From Akkermansia sp. (GTDB lineage Bacteria > Verrucomicrobiota > Verrucomicrobiia > Verrucomicrobiales > Akkermansiaceae): a DNA stretch of 50,914 nucleotides. Below, piece by piece: positions 24,682-32,831 of this stretch. Under the pieces are notes generated by a model that was given only the letters and a program-made list of their open reading frames with translations, had not been told where the DNA came from and made no database searches. The DNA is taken from the NCBI GenBank assembly GCA_017399165.1, contig JAFQEF010000134.1, forward strand, positions 1-50,914. The letters run 5' to 3'. Made by a program: the position numbers and the translations under genes. How positions within the stretch are numbered: the stretch's first letter is position 1; each line of letters begins with the position of its first letter.

Positions 24682-26055
24682 ATGAGTATCAGCATTATAA
24701 CAGACCGCCAGCTGGAGCCGGCAGAAGCCTCCCTTTGGGTTAAGGCTCAGCAAGCTGTGGCTGCAAAGAACTACAAATACGCCGTCAGCATTCTCAAGAC
24801 GCTCATTAAACGCGCCCCGGGTTTCCTGGAGGGCCGCAAGGTACTGCGCGCTTGTGAGATTAAGAGCACCCCGGATGCCGGGCGCCGCTCCTCTCTCTTC
24901 GGTGGCATGCGCATCACCACCTCTCGCAAAGACCCTGCCACCGTTATTGTGAGCGTGGAGGACGAGTTGGAGAAGGATCCCTACTCTGTCACGGCTAACG
25001 AGGCGCTCTTCAATGCCGCCAATGACTTAGGCCTGCCCACACTGGCAGCCTTTGCCATGGAGACCATTTGCCAAGGGCAGCCTAACCCCAAAAAGCACCT
25101 TCACTTGCTGGCTAACCACTACATCAAGAACGAGATGTTTGCCGAGGCGGCAGATGCCTACCAGCGCATCCTCAAAATCGACCGCACGGATGCCATTGCC
25201 CAGCGTGGTGAAAAAGACTGCTCCGCCCGTGCTACCATGAAGAAGGGTAACTGGGAGGGCTCCGGCGACTTCCGCACCAAGATGAAGAATGCCACGGCTA
25301 CCACCGACCTTGAAAGTGCAGATAAGATGGGTCTTACCCGTGCAGAAATGGAGCAACGCCTCGCCCAACTCTCTGAGCAATACGCCGTGGATAACACCAA
25401 TTTGCAGGTTGTTAAAGACATTGCCTCCATCTACGAGCAGATGGAAGACTATGCCAACTCCTACTCTTTCTACGCTTACGCATTCCAGCTGAGCGGCGGT
25501 GCAGATGTTTCCATTAACGACAAAGCCTCTGAGATGCACGAGAAAGCCCTGCAAGCAGAGCTTGACTACTACGAGCAAGTGCTGGCAGCAGACCCCACCA
25601 ACGAGGAGGCTCGTGCCGCATACGATGCCCGCAAGCAAGAGGTTGCCATGGCTGTGGTGGAAGATGCCAAGGCCCGCGTGGAAGCCAACCCTACGGATGC
25701 CCAGCTGCAGTTCAAGTATGGCCAGGCCCTGTTCGATGCCGGTATGCAGAGCGAGGCAATACCCGCCTTGCAGCGTGCCCGCACCAACCCCAACCTGCGC
25801 ATCAAGGCCATGCTCATGCTCGGCAAGTGCTATGCAGCCAAGAACATGACGGATATGGCTATTCGCCAGTTGGAGGATGCCGACAAGGAGCTGGTGGCTA
25901 TGGACGACACCAAGAAGGAGATTCTCTACATGATTGGCACCCTCTACGAGACCGCCGGCAACAAGGAGAAATCTTTGGAAAACTTCAAAGCCATTTACGA
26001 GGTGGACTACGGCTACAAGGATGTTGCCCACCGAGTAGAGTCCGCTTACTCGTAA
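24682..26055 (+). CDS. TPR-repeat protein (457 aa), cytoplasmic
   Basis: No signal peptide or membrane segment. The protein is made of TPR-like helix pairs along its length, for example ASLWVKAQQAVAAKNYKYAVSILKTLIKRAPG at the N-terminus and MLGKCYAAKNMTDMAIRQLEDADKEL near the end. The middle is a long charged helix. No catalytic domain is visible, so it is probably a protein-interaction scaffold. The longer frame from 24604 adds 26 residues, but its start lies inside the promoter. The ATG at 24682 is used. Codon use is biased to GC-ending codons, suggesting good expression. It has a strong promoter and its own terminator. Confidence 0.85.
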   Translation: MSISIITDRQLEPAEASLWVKAQQAVAAKNYKYAVSILKTLIKRAPGFLEGRKVLRACEIKSTPDAGRRSSLFGGMRITTSRKDPATVIVSVEDELEKDPYSVTANEALFNAANDLGLPTLAAFAMETICQGQPNPKKHLHLLANHYIKNEMFAEAADAYQRILKIDRTDAIAQRGEKDCSARATMKKGNWEGSGDFRTKMKNATATTDLESADKMGLTRAEMEQRLAQLSEQYAVDNTNLQVVKDIASIYEQMEDYANSYSFYAYAFQLSGGADVSINDKASEMHEKALQAELDYYEQVLAADPTNEEARAAYDARKQEVAMAVVEDAKARVEANPTDAQLQFKYGQALFDAGMQSEAIPALQRARTNPNLRIKAMLMLGKCYAAKNMTDMAIRQLEDADKELVAMDDTKKEILYMIGTLYETAGNKEKSLENFKAIYEVDYGYKDVAHRVESAYS

Positions 26056-26082
26056 AGAGTTTACTCTGCCCTCTTTTTTCAG

Positions 26083-26119
26083 CAAGCCACAGCACCACCG
26101 CTGTGGCTTGTTTGTTTTT
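26083..26119 (+). terminator. Terminator of the TPR gene
   Basis: An 11-bp perfect stem (26083-26093 with 26100-26110), CAAGCCACAGC and complement, around a 6-base loop, followed by TTTGTTTTT. Confidence 0.9.
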
Positions 26120-26177
26120 AAAATAGGTATGAATCACCAGTGCCCCTACAAATTGGTAGTTGCGGGGGGGCGAATAC

Positions 26178-26304
26178 TATCGGAGTGTTGGACTTTAGTC
26201 CAACATTTATTATAAAGGCATGCCTCCAATAAAAAGTGGGACTTAAGTCCCACCCTGCGATATAAACAAATTTCCATTTCACAAATTGTTCACACGCTCC
26301 GATA
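26178..26304. repeat. Palindrome-rich intergenic element, MITE- or REP-like
   Basis: An 11-pair terminal inverted repeat (26178-26188 with 26294-26304, one G-T pair) flanks three inner palindromes. These are a 9-bp-arm palindrome at 26186-26205, a 10-base palindrome AGGCATGCCT at 26216-26225 and a perfect 18-base palindrome at 26236-26253. The first and third share the core GGACTT/AAGTCC. Both ends carry TA, which could be a target duplication. No coding frame is present. The sequence between 26120 and 26333 holds nothing else that I can name. Confidence 0.55.
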
Positions 26305-26333
26305 CAACAACCGAATCAACGTAGACCGCCCTA

Positions 26334-26537
26334 TTATTGAAGCAAGGCGGCTTGCAAATCAAAATAGCCTAAAAGCTTCAACAACCAAAAGCAAAGAGAA
26401 ATTAACGCCAGAAGGTACCAGGTAATCACCCAAGCACGGCTTACGCCGCAGCGACGGGCGTTTTTCTGGTCCCGCTGCAACTTGCAAGCCTGTTGTTCTG
26501 CAACAACATCTACATTCTTGGGCAATTCTTCTCTCAT
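26334..26537 (-). CDS. Small single-pass membrane protein (67 aa)
   Basis: A charged N-terminal half of about 40 residues (VDVVAEQQACKLQRDQKNARRCG) is followed by one long hydrophobic segment (AWVITWYLLALISLCFWLLKLLGYF) and a short tail. The function is unknown. A longer frame starts with a TTG at 26591, but the strong promoter at 26551-26579 lies inside it, so the ATG at 26537 is the likely start. The gene stands alone beside the palindromic element. Confidence 0.65.
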   Translation of the reverse strand: MREELPKNVDVVAEQQACKLQRDQKNARRCGVSRAWVITWYLLALISLCFWLLKLLGYFDLQAALLQ

Positions 26538-26550
26538 GCGCGTGGGGCGT

Positions 26551-26579
26551 ATTATAGCAGCATTCAGCACATTGGGCAA
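26551..26579 (-). promoter_or_regulatory. Promoter of the small membrane protein
   Basis: On the minus strand TTGCCC (26574-26579), 17 bp, TATAAT (26551-26556), with a perfect -10 ending 13 bases before the ATG at 26537. Confidence 0.65.
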
Positions 26580-26636
26580 TTCCTTTTTCAAACAGCCCTC
26601 ATTATTTTATGGCAAAAATTTGGCGCAGTTACTATT

Positions 26637-27080
26637 TTACACGGACCACGGGGAGGCGTTGTAGGCGGCATCTATGGCAGAGGCCAGCAGCGTATGCACC
26701 TGCTGCGCATTTGCTATGCCAAGCAGGCCGATGGGGCTGCGCGTGCCATCTGCAGCAAGGTTATATTCAAACACAATGCTGCCGGAGCCATCCGCATGGA
26801 GGGTAAAATCCTGAATCATCCCCAGCATGAGGAACCACTCACGGGGGGAGGAAGACGCTGCGTTGAACAATAAAACACGTTTAGCGGTTATGGCAAAAAA
26901 ATCTGCCACTGCTCCGGCGGTGACAGGCCGGGCTTTTTTGCCGAGCAAGCGAGCCCAGAATGAGCTTTTAGGCGCAGCAACGGGAGTGCCCGAGCCACAG
27001 GGCGCGGCATGTAATACGGTTTCGCCCTCTCGCAAGGCGGCGTTCAAGGTCTGTTGTTGTGTGGGGGACAATGCGGACAT
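26637..27080 (-). CDS. Uncharacterised small protein (147 aa)
   Basis: A soluble protein without a signal peptide. Alternating strands such as DFFAITAKRVLLFNAAS and SGSIVFEYNLAADG suggest a small beta-rich fold, possibly of the PH-like bacterial type. The N-terminal about 50 residues are helical, with a basic segment ARLLGKKARPV. I do not recognise a family by motif. The ATG at 27080 lies just beyond the aspS terminator. No convincing promoter was found for it, so readthrough from aspS is possible. Confidence 0.65.
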   Translation of the reverse strand: MSALSPTQQQTLNAALREGETVLHAAPCGSGTPVAAPKSSFWARLLGKKARPVTAGAVADFFAITAKRVLLFNAASSSPREWFLMLGMIQDFTLHADGSGSIVFEYNLAADGTRSPIGLLGIANAQQVHTLLASAIDAAYNASPWSV

Positions 27081-27092
27081 GGCTTAGTGTAG

Positions 27093-27127
27093 AAAAGCCC
27101 GCACCGAATCATGCGGCACGGGCTTTT
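27093..27127 (-). terminator. aspS terminator
   Basis: A 14-pair stem (27093-27106 with 27114-27127, two G-U pairs on the minus strand), AAAAGCCCG-type arms around a 7-base loop. The arm ends in TTTT on both strands. It lies 27 bases after the aspS stop. Confidence 0.8.
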
Positions 27128-27153
27128 GCAGGTAAAGATTAATAAGAGCAAAA

Positions 27154-29007
27154 TCAGGCCTGTTCGGCAGCCTCGGCAGCGGCTTTTTCTGCCTCCAGTT
27201 TAAGGCGGAGCTTTTCAGGCAGCTTGACTTGAATGTGAACATCGCGCAGCTGATTGGGCTCTGCCGGGGCGGGAGACTCGCTCATGAGGTCTGCACCACG
27301 GTTGTTCTTGGGGAAGGCGATCACCTCGCGGATTGACTCGCACTTGCCGATAAGCATTACCACGCGGTCCAGACCAAGGGCAAGGCCACCGTGGGGAGGT
27401 GCGCCGAAGGAGAAGGCTGCCAGCAAATGGCCGAACTGCTCCTCAATGGTGACGTCATCCAAACCGAGCGCGCGGAAGGTGGCATCTTGCAGCTCTTTCT
27501 CGTGAATACGAATGGAGCCGCCGCCCAGTTCGTTACCGTTGAAGATAACATCGTATGCCTCTGCACAAATATCTGTGGAGATTTCACCCTTGAGCACTTT
27601 CTCCACGTCCTCCGGTACGGGGCGGGTAAAGGGGTGGTGAATAGCGCAGAAGCGCTGCTCCTCGGCATCCCACCCGAACAGCGGGAAGCGGTTCACCCAG
27701 AAGAGGTCAATCTCATCATTATCTTTAAGCAGCTCCATGAACTCACCGCAGGCCAAACGCACACGGCCGAGGATGGTGCAGCTTTGCTCCCACTCACCGG
27801 CGGCAAAGAAGATGCAGTCGCCGCTCTCAATGTTAAGGCGCTCTTTGAGGGCCTCTACCTCTGTGGCGGAAAGACGCTTGGTAATGGGGCTCTTCCACTC
27901 CTTGAGGTCATTGACATCTCGAACCTTGATGTAGGCCAAGCCCTTGGCTCCGGCCTCAATGGCGGTTTGGGTAAGGGAATCGATTTGACCGACGGAGGGA
28001 TTGAAGCCCTTGGCGTTGATGGCTTTAACCACACCACCATTGGCAATGGCACCGGAGAACACACGGAAGTCGCTGTTGGCAAAGATGTCTGAGCACTCCG
28101 TAATCTTTATCTCAAAGCGGCGCTCAGGCTTGTCGGAGCCGTATTGGTCCATAGCATCCTTCCAAGTCATGCGGGGGAACGGTGTCACGATATCGCGCCC
28201 CACGGACTCCTTGAACACACGCTTGAGCATGTTCTCAATCCATGCGTAAATGTCCTCGGGGGTGATGAAGGATGCTTCAATATCAATCTGCGTGAACTCG
28301 GGCTGGCGGTCTGCACGCAAGTCCTCATCGCGGAAGCAACGAGCCACCTGGAAGTATTTCTCCATGCCGGCAACCATGAGCAGCTGCTTGTACTGCTGCG
28401 GGGCCTGTGGCAAGGCGTAGAAGGTACCGGGGGTCAGTCGGCTGGGCACCAAGAAGTCTCGTGCGCCCTCCGGGGTGCTCTTGGAGAGGATGGGGGTCTC
28501 AATCTCCAGGAATCCCTGCTCATCCAAATAGTCTCGCATGGTTTTGGTGATGCGGTGGCGCAGAATCATGTTGCGCTGCATCTCGGTGCGGCGCAGGTCC
28601 AGGAAACGGTACTTGAGGCGCAGGTCCTCATTAGCCACGTTGCGGTCCAACTGGAACGGCAGCACGGCAGCACGGTTGAGCACGGTCATGGCAGCAGCAT
28701 CCACCTCAATCTCGCCGGTGGCAAGGTCGGGGTTAGTGGCATCCACCTCATCCGTCTTGAGGCGGGCAACCACGGTGCCGCACACTTGAATAACGGATTC
28801 AACACGAAGATTCTCAGCATTATCAGCAAGCTCAGCATTATTCTCAGGGTGGAAAACAACCTGAGTTTTTCCTGCGCGGTCACGGAGGTCGATAAAGATC
28901 ACACCACCATGGTCGCGAACGGTATCCACCCAGCCGCAAAGCGTTACTTGCTTGCCGGCATCTGTAAGGCGGAGCTCATCACACGTATGGGTACGGTAAC
29001 TGTTCAT
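27154..29007 (-). CDS. aspS: Aspartyl-tRNA synthetase
   Basis: Charges tRNA-Asp with aspartate. It has the OB-fold anticodon domain (VTLCGWVDTVRDHGGVIFIDLRDR), class II motif 2 FRDEDLRADRQPEFTQID, a bacterial GAD insertion and motif 3 GLALGLDRVVMLIG. At 617 aa it is a bacterial-type AspRS. The form may be discriminating or non-discriminating, which these motifs do not settle. The C-terminus carries an extra Lys/Glu/Ala-rich helix after the usual end. It has its own promoter and a leader of about 58 bases. Confidence 0.97.
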   Translation of the reverse strand: MNSYRTHTCDELRLTDAGKQVTLCGWVDTVRDHGGVIFIDLRDRAGKTQVVFHPENNAELADNAENLRVESVIQVCGTVVARLKTDEVDATNPDLATGEIEVDAAAMTVLNRAAVLPFQLDRNVANEDLRLKYRFLDLRRTEMQRNMILRHRITKTMRDYLDEQGFLEIETPILSKSTPEGARDFLVPSRLTPGTFYALPQAPQQYKQLLMVAGMEKYFQVARCFRDEDLRADRQPEFTQIDIEASFITPEDIYAWIENMLKRVFKESVGRDIVTPFPRMTWKDAMDQYGSDKPERRFEIKITECSDIFANSDFRVFSGAIANGGVVKAINAKGFNPSVGQIDSLTQTAIEAGAKGLAYIKVRDVNDLKEWKSPITKRLSATEVEALKERLNIESGDCIFFAAGEWEQSCTILGRVRLACGEFMELLKDNDEIDLFWVNRFPLFGWDAEEQRFCAIHHPFTRPVPEDVEKVLKGEISTDICAEAYDVIFNGNELGGGSIRIHEKELQDATFRALGLDDVTIEEQFGHLLAAFSFGAPPHGGLALGLDRVVMLIGKCESIREVIAFPKNNRGADLMSESPAPAEPNQLRDVHIQVKLPEKLRLKLEAEKAAAEAAEQA

Positions 29008-29070
29008 AATAGTATGCTTGCTGATAATTCATCGGTTCATGCTGCAACATTAGCACCATGAAGCGCGAAG

Positions 29071-29098
29071 ATTCTACTCCCCCCACCCTGAAAGTCAA
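29071..29098 (-). promoter_or_regulatory. aspS promoter
   Basis: On the minus strand TTGACT (29093-29098), 16 bp, TAGAAT (29071-29076). The leader to the ATG at 29007 is about 58 bases. I see no T-box or other known riboswitch in it. The interval 29099-29227 shows nothing else. Confidence 0.65.
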
Positions 29099-29227
29099 GC
29101 AAAATTTACAATTTTAGCGTGGCATAATATGTGCGCAGCATGAAAATATGAGAAGCGCATTTTCGAACTGCAAATAAAGCATCATTATGTTGCGCAAATT
29201 GGCGAACTTTTTTAATGAACAAAACGT

Positions 29228-29293
29228 GAAAAAAAATCGCCTCAAAAAGGAGGCTTTATACAGGGCAAGAAAAAGGCAACTCTGTTTATTGCC
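29228..29293 (-). terminator. Tandem terminators ending the restriction gene pair
   Basis: Two short hairpins follow the nuclease stop on the minus strand. The first (29275-29293, GGCAA/TTGCC) is followed by TTTTT. The second (29239-29254, GCCTC/GAGGC) is followed by eight T residues. The second is the more convincing. Confidence 0.68.
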
Positions 29294-29295
29294 TA

Positions 29296-30789
29296 TCAAT
29301 GCTCAGGAGGCAGCCCAGAAGATACGTTCTCCCGAATTGCCAGCCATACGGATTCTCTGAAATACGGTGCGCTGATATTGTCAGAATAACAGGAAAGCAA
29401 CTTGTTCGGGGAGATGCGAAGGACGATAATCTCCATATTCGGGAAAAGGGGCATCGTGATAGTGGCATAATAGGACACGGTCCTGTCGTCCAATCCCACG
29501 CTTTGAGGTAACGGCATCAAGAACGCATTGTAAATAGGGGGAACAATGCGACCCTTTGCCGGCTCTACAGAGTCGGGATTTAACAATGCTTGCTGATAAA
29601 GGAACTGCTTGGTCACAGACTCTATGCCGGGTAGGCCGGACGGCATCCCCGTGCCGGATTCCATCGGCAGGTAATACTTGGCATCTAATATGCAGGTGCC
29701 CTTTTCATCAGATATAATGATATCCGGTTCAAGGCTTTTGAGCGCAGATACCGTTCTGTCGGCGAAATGCCAATCGGGCGGTAAAATCGACCAAAGGCGA
29801 GAGTAATCATGCCCCAGTACACTACGGCACGCATCCTCCCACAATAGATTAAAGGACGAACACCCGAACGCGTATTCCGACACCTGAGCCGAATCTGCCC
29901 TCGATTGTTTGAACAAATACTCTCGTAATAAGGTTAAAATGTAGCGCCGACGAGAATCAAATTGAACATTCAACTCAGACTCCACCAAATATAGCATGTG
30001 TGTGGCATCGTACGAATCTTGAACCTCTTCATCATCAATCACCGGCAAATCCAGTAAATCAATTAATCCCAGGTCATGTAAGCAACGGTAACACTCCCCC
30101 GCAATACGCCGATGCAACAGCGTAATAGGGTGCTGAGGCTCAAACTCTGTTTTGCGAGTAACCACATCGGGATACACCGGCCCGCCCTCTTGCAGCACTG
30201 CGTTTGTTTTATGAATGGTGGCAGACCACAGGATTCTGCCACGTTCATTCAAGGTATCTGTTGTACGATTGTCTCGGTAGACACCATTTTCAACAAAATC
30301 GCTCAGCAGTGTAATCAGTAATGATAAATAGTTTGAGTCTGCAAAATCCTGCTGACTCTCAGGCAACTCGAATTGAGCAGAATGCTTGTAACGGCGTACA
30401 GCTTTCAATACTTGCGAAAAGATAACACGGCGAGCTGCCGGACAAGGTCTGTGAAAATCCCCTTGGTCCGGCACCTTCAACAATTCAGCATTGGCGTATT
30501 TAGGGAGAACGCAAACCATATAGCCGGCCCGGCAATACATACCGACAAAGAGAAACGAATAATCCGCCCCGGTAATATATGATTCCAACGGTTCTGCATC
30601 CTCCGTTCCCCCGATATTATCAAAGCCCCGGCGATTAATGATGTGCTTTGCTTGCAGGTCTGTAATCAACGAGGCTTTTTCAGATGACGGCACCCCAAAC
30701 AGCTCACACAGGGTATCAGCAGAATACGCCACACGCTCTCTCACCCAAGAGAGAGAATGAGCCGTTATGGCTGTTGAGGTTGAACTCAT
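29296..30789 (-). CDS. LlaJI-like restriction endonuclease subunit (McrC-type partner)
   Basis: A 497-aa protein that resembles the LlaJI-family nuclease subunit. In the C-terminal half a PD-(D/E)xK core is visible: LWEDA (Glu318), PDIIISDEKG (Asp356) and ILDAKYY (Asp369, Lys371). The N-terminal half is helical and unlabelled, and probably binds DNA or the GTPase. Its ATG follows the stop of the McrB-like gene with no gap (TAAATG), so the two are almost certainly coexpressed as a cleavage-and-motor pair. No methyltransferase gene is adjacent. That argues for attack on modified DNA instead of a classical methyl-protected system. Assignment to LlaJI rests on overall pattern and gene order. Confidence 0.8.
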   Translation of the reverse strand: MSSTSTAITAHSLSWVRERVAYSADTLCELFGVPSSEKASLITDLQAKHIINRRGFDNIGGTEDAEPLESYITGADYSFLFVGMYCRAGYMVCVLPKYANAELLKVPDQGDFHRPCPAARRVIFSQVLKAVRRYKHSAQFELPESQQDFADSNYLSLLITLLSDFVENGVYRDNRTTDTLNERGRILWSATIHKTNAVLQEGGPVYPDVVTRKTEFEPQHPITLLHRRIAGECYRCLHDLGLIDLLDLPVIDDEEVQDSYDATHMLYLVESELNVQFDSRRRYILTLLREYLFKQSRADSAQVSEYAFGCSSFNLLWEDACRSVLGHDYSRLWSILPPDWHFADRTVSALKSLEPDIIISDEKGTCILDAKYYLPMESGTGMPSGLPGIESVTKQFLYQQALLNPDSVEPAKGRIVPPIYNAFLMPLPQSVGLDDRTVSYYATITMPLFPNMEIIVLRISPNKLLSCYSDNISAPYFRESVWLAIRENVSSGLPPEH

Positions 30790-32808
30790 TTATCCCTCGG
30801 TAATTTCGAGAAACAATTCTTCTATAATCTCCTCAATTTCGCAACTGCTGAATGCGCATAGCTCGGAATAACGAGCTTTTGATTTTTTGAATACAGCAGC
30901 TCTCTTGTGGCGGGCAGCATCCTCATATAAGTACATGAGTACTTTACTCTTTACGGCAGATAAGAAAGAATCCACGGTTTCCAACTCAACGGCAGAGAGG
31001 AAAAAGGGGCCCATTTGCTTATCCTCATTCACACCGGCATGCTGGAGCAGCTTGTTGACGTGGTTGCGCAGTTTATTCCAATCTGCAGCGCAATAGCCGA
31101 CACTGAGCAGAGCATCCTTGGCATCATCTATACCGCAATACTCATAGTTCCATCGGCGTTTAAATGCCGTATCCATGGGGAATACGCCTTGATCCGCACT
31201 GTTCATGGATGCCCACAAATAAAGGTTATCGGGCAAGCGTAAGGGAGCATCCTCCGCCAGACCCAAATACTCAGCAAGATGGGGTGTGGGAGTGATAAAA
31301 TAGAGGCTCTGCCCCTTTTTATCGCGATCCAACAGCTGGAAAATATCAGCAAATACCGAGGCTGCATTGGCGCGGTTAATTTCTTCAATCAACAAAAGAT
31401 AAGGCGTTTCCGGGTGCAGCAGGGCCTTACGCAGCACTCTGGCAAACGGGCCGGGCACAAAGCTGTAGGTGATATGCTCCTGCGCCGTTCCACGCCCCTG
31501 AACCGTCGGCATGTATGAGCCGATGAAGTCAAATGAAGTATACTCGGGGTGAAAGGTAACGCGCTCCATGCGAGACTCCTCAAAATAGGCAACGGCATCC
31601 TCATTGAGCAAATAGCTCTTACCCGTGCCGGGTGCGCCGAACAGGATACGATTGTGCGGGCCTTGCCAACGCATTGCCGGCTGAGTCATGCGCTCCAATG
31701 CGGCATATTGCTCACGGGACAAATCAAACAAGCTACCTTGTATATGCTCAAAACGCTCTCGAAGAACGGCGTGAGCTTTCAAATCCGCAAGAGGAACGGG
31801 CGTTTCCAGATTGCACGTTTTTTTGAAACGAATACAGGTACCATCCTGTTCTGCAGAAACCTCTGCAAAAGCCACTAAGGAGCACGCCGGGGAAGACTCA
31901 TAACAAGCAACTTTATCACCTATGCGAGCCGCCATAAAATTCTTAAAAATCTGTCGTTTTTTGCCCTCTTCATTAACAAGGCTATAAGAAACCTCCTCAC
32001 CCTCGGCCAATGAGGCAAACGACCACTGTTTCGGATTCGCTACAAGTAACCAGCATCCGGAGGTGGGTTGTTGACGTTGCTCCCTGACGGTAGAGCCCAC
32101 GTAATCCACAAAATCACATACCAACGCAGATAGTTCTTCATCTGACACATTGTCATGCCACTCACGGAGAAACTCCGTCTTGAGCTCCTGCATATAAGCA
32201 TAAACACTTTCCAGGAAATTGGCTCGGCGCCCACTGAGAGCGGGGGCTCCCAAGGCAGCAACACACAGGTTTACATATTCATTTGTGAAGAAATAGTAGT
32301 GGTCGGCAGGGGATTTTAACCAACAATAAACGGAAGCCGGATGTATCTGCTGAAGGTGCCCATCAGACTCCTTAAGTTTACCCGCAAGGCGAATACGCTC
32401 CACTCGCTGCTCTGCCTTGTCCGCAAATTTGACATAACGGTTTTTAATATCACCGGGTTCAAACAAGGTGGCAAACATTTCATGTACCAAGGTAGCGCCC
32501 GTGCCTTTAACTTCACCCTCCAAGTCCTCAGACATGAGCCCCAGCATACCATAATTGTAGCCCCCGCGTTTACCTCCAAACACATAGGTATAATTATAAA
32601 TACCGCTGAACACCTCCACTGCTATTTTCAGCGCATCGATGCATTGAAACAATCCGTTACGGTCGGAGGGATTGCGACTCCATTCATCCCACGCCAGGCG
32701 GAAAGCACCAGATGCTTGCAGTGTTACTTTGATGCGTTCTTGCCGAGAAGCCTCGTAAGCAGAACGATAATCTTTAAGGAGAGTACGTAATTTAGCGGGG
32801 TCTATCAT
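30790..32808 (-). CDS. McrB-like AAA+ GTPase with an EVE-type modified-base sensor domain
   Basis: A 672-aa restriction motor. Residues about 1-240 form an unrecognised domain. Residues about 251-372 look like an EVE/PUA-like domain (GCWLLVANPKQWSF, ARIGDKVACYESSP, LVAFAEVS), a fold that reads modified cytosines. The AAA+ part has Walker A GAPGTGKS (391-398), Walker B LLLIEEINRA (471-480), the McrB-type MNSADQG (535-541) and arginine finger region KRRW. It sits 23 bases after sufS and directly before the LlaJI-like nuclease. Together they should form a type IV, modification-dependent restriction system. A candidate internal promoter (TTGCAT, 16 bp, TAACAT at 32842-32869) lies in the end of sufS. 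Confidence 0.85.
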   Translation of the reverse strand: MIDPAKLRTLLKDYRSAYEASRQERIKVTLQASGAFRLAWDEWSRNPSDRNGLFQCIDALKIAVEVFSGIYNYTYVFGGKRGGYNYGMLGLMSEDLEGEVKGTGATLVHEMFATLFEPGDIKNRYVKFADKAEQRVERIRLAGKLKESDGHLQQIHPASVYCWLKSPADHYYFFTNEYVNLCVAALGAPALSGRRANFLESVYAYMQELKTEFLREWHDNVSDEELSALVCDFVDYVGSTVREQRQQPTSGCWLLVANPKQWSFASLAEGEEVSYSLVNEEGKKRQIFKNFMAARIGDKVACYESSPACSLVAFAEVSAEQDGTCIRFKKTCNLETPVPLADLKAHAVLRERFEHIQGSLFDLSREQYAALERMTQPAMRWQGPHNRILFGAPGTGKSYLLNEDAVAYFEESRMERVTFHPEYTSFDFIGSYMPTVQGRGTAQEHITYSFVPGPFARVLRKALLHPETPYLLLIEEINRANAASVFADIFQLLDRDKKGQSLYFITPTPHLAEYLGLAEDAPLRLPDNLYLWASMNSADQGVFPMDTAFKRRWNYEYCGIDDAKDALLSVGYCAADWNKLRNHVNKLLQHAGVNEDKQMGPFFLSAVELETVDSFLSAVKSKVLMYLYEDAARHKRAAVFKKSKARYSELCAFSSCEIEEIIEELFLEITEG

Positions 32809-32831
32809 AGTGTGTAGTGGTGGTGTATCAT

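Noticed and set aside
25027..26085. A 352-codon minus-strand frame opposite the TPR gene
   Set aside because: The sense strand has TPR repeats, a near-consensus promoter and a terminator. The antisense frame has no family features.
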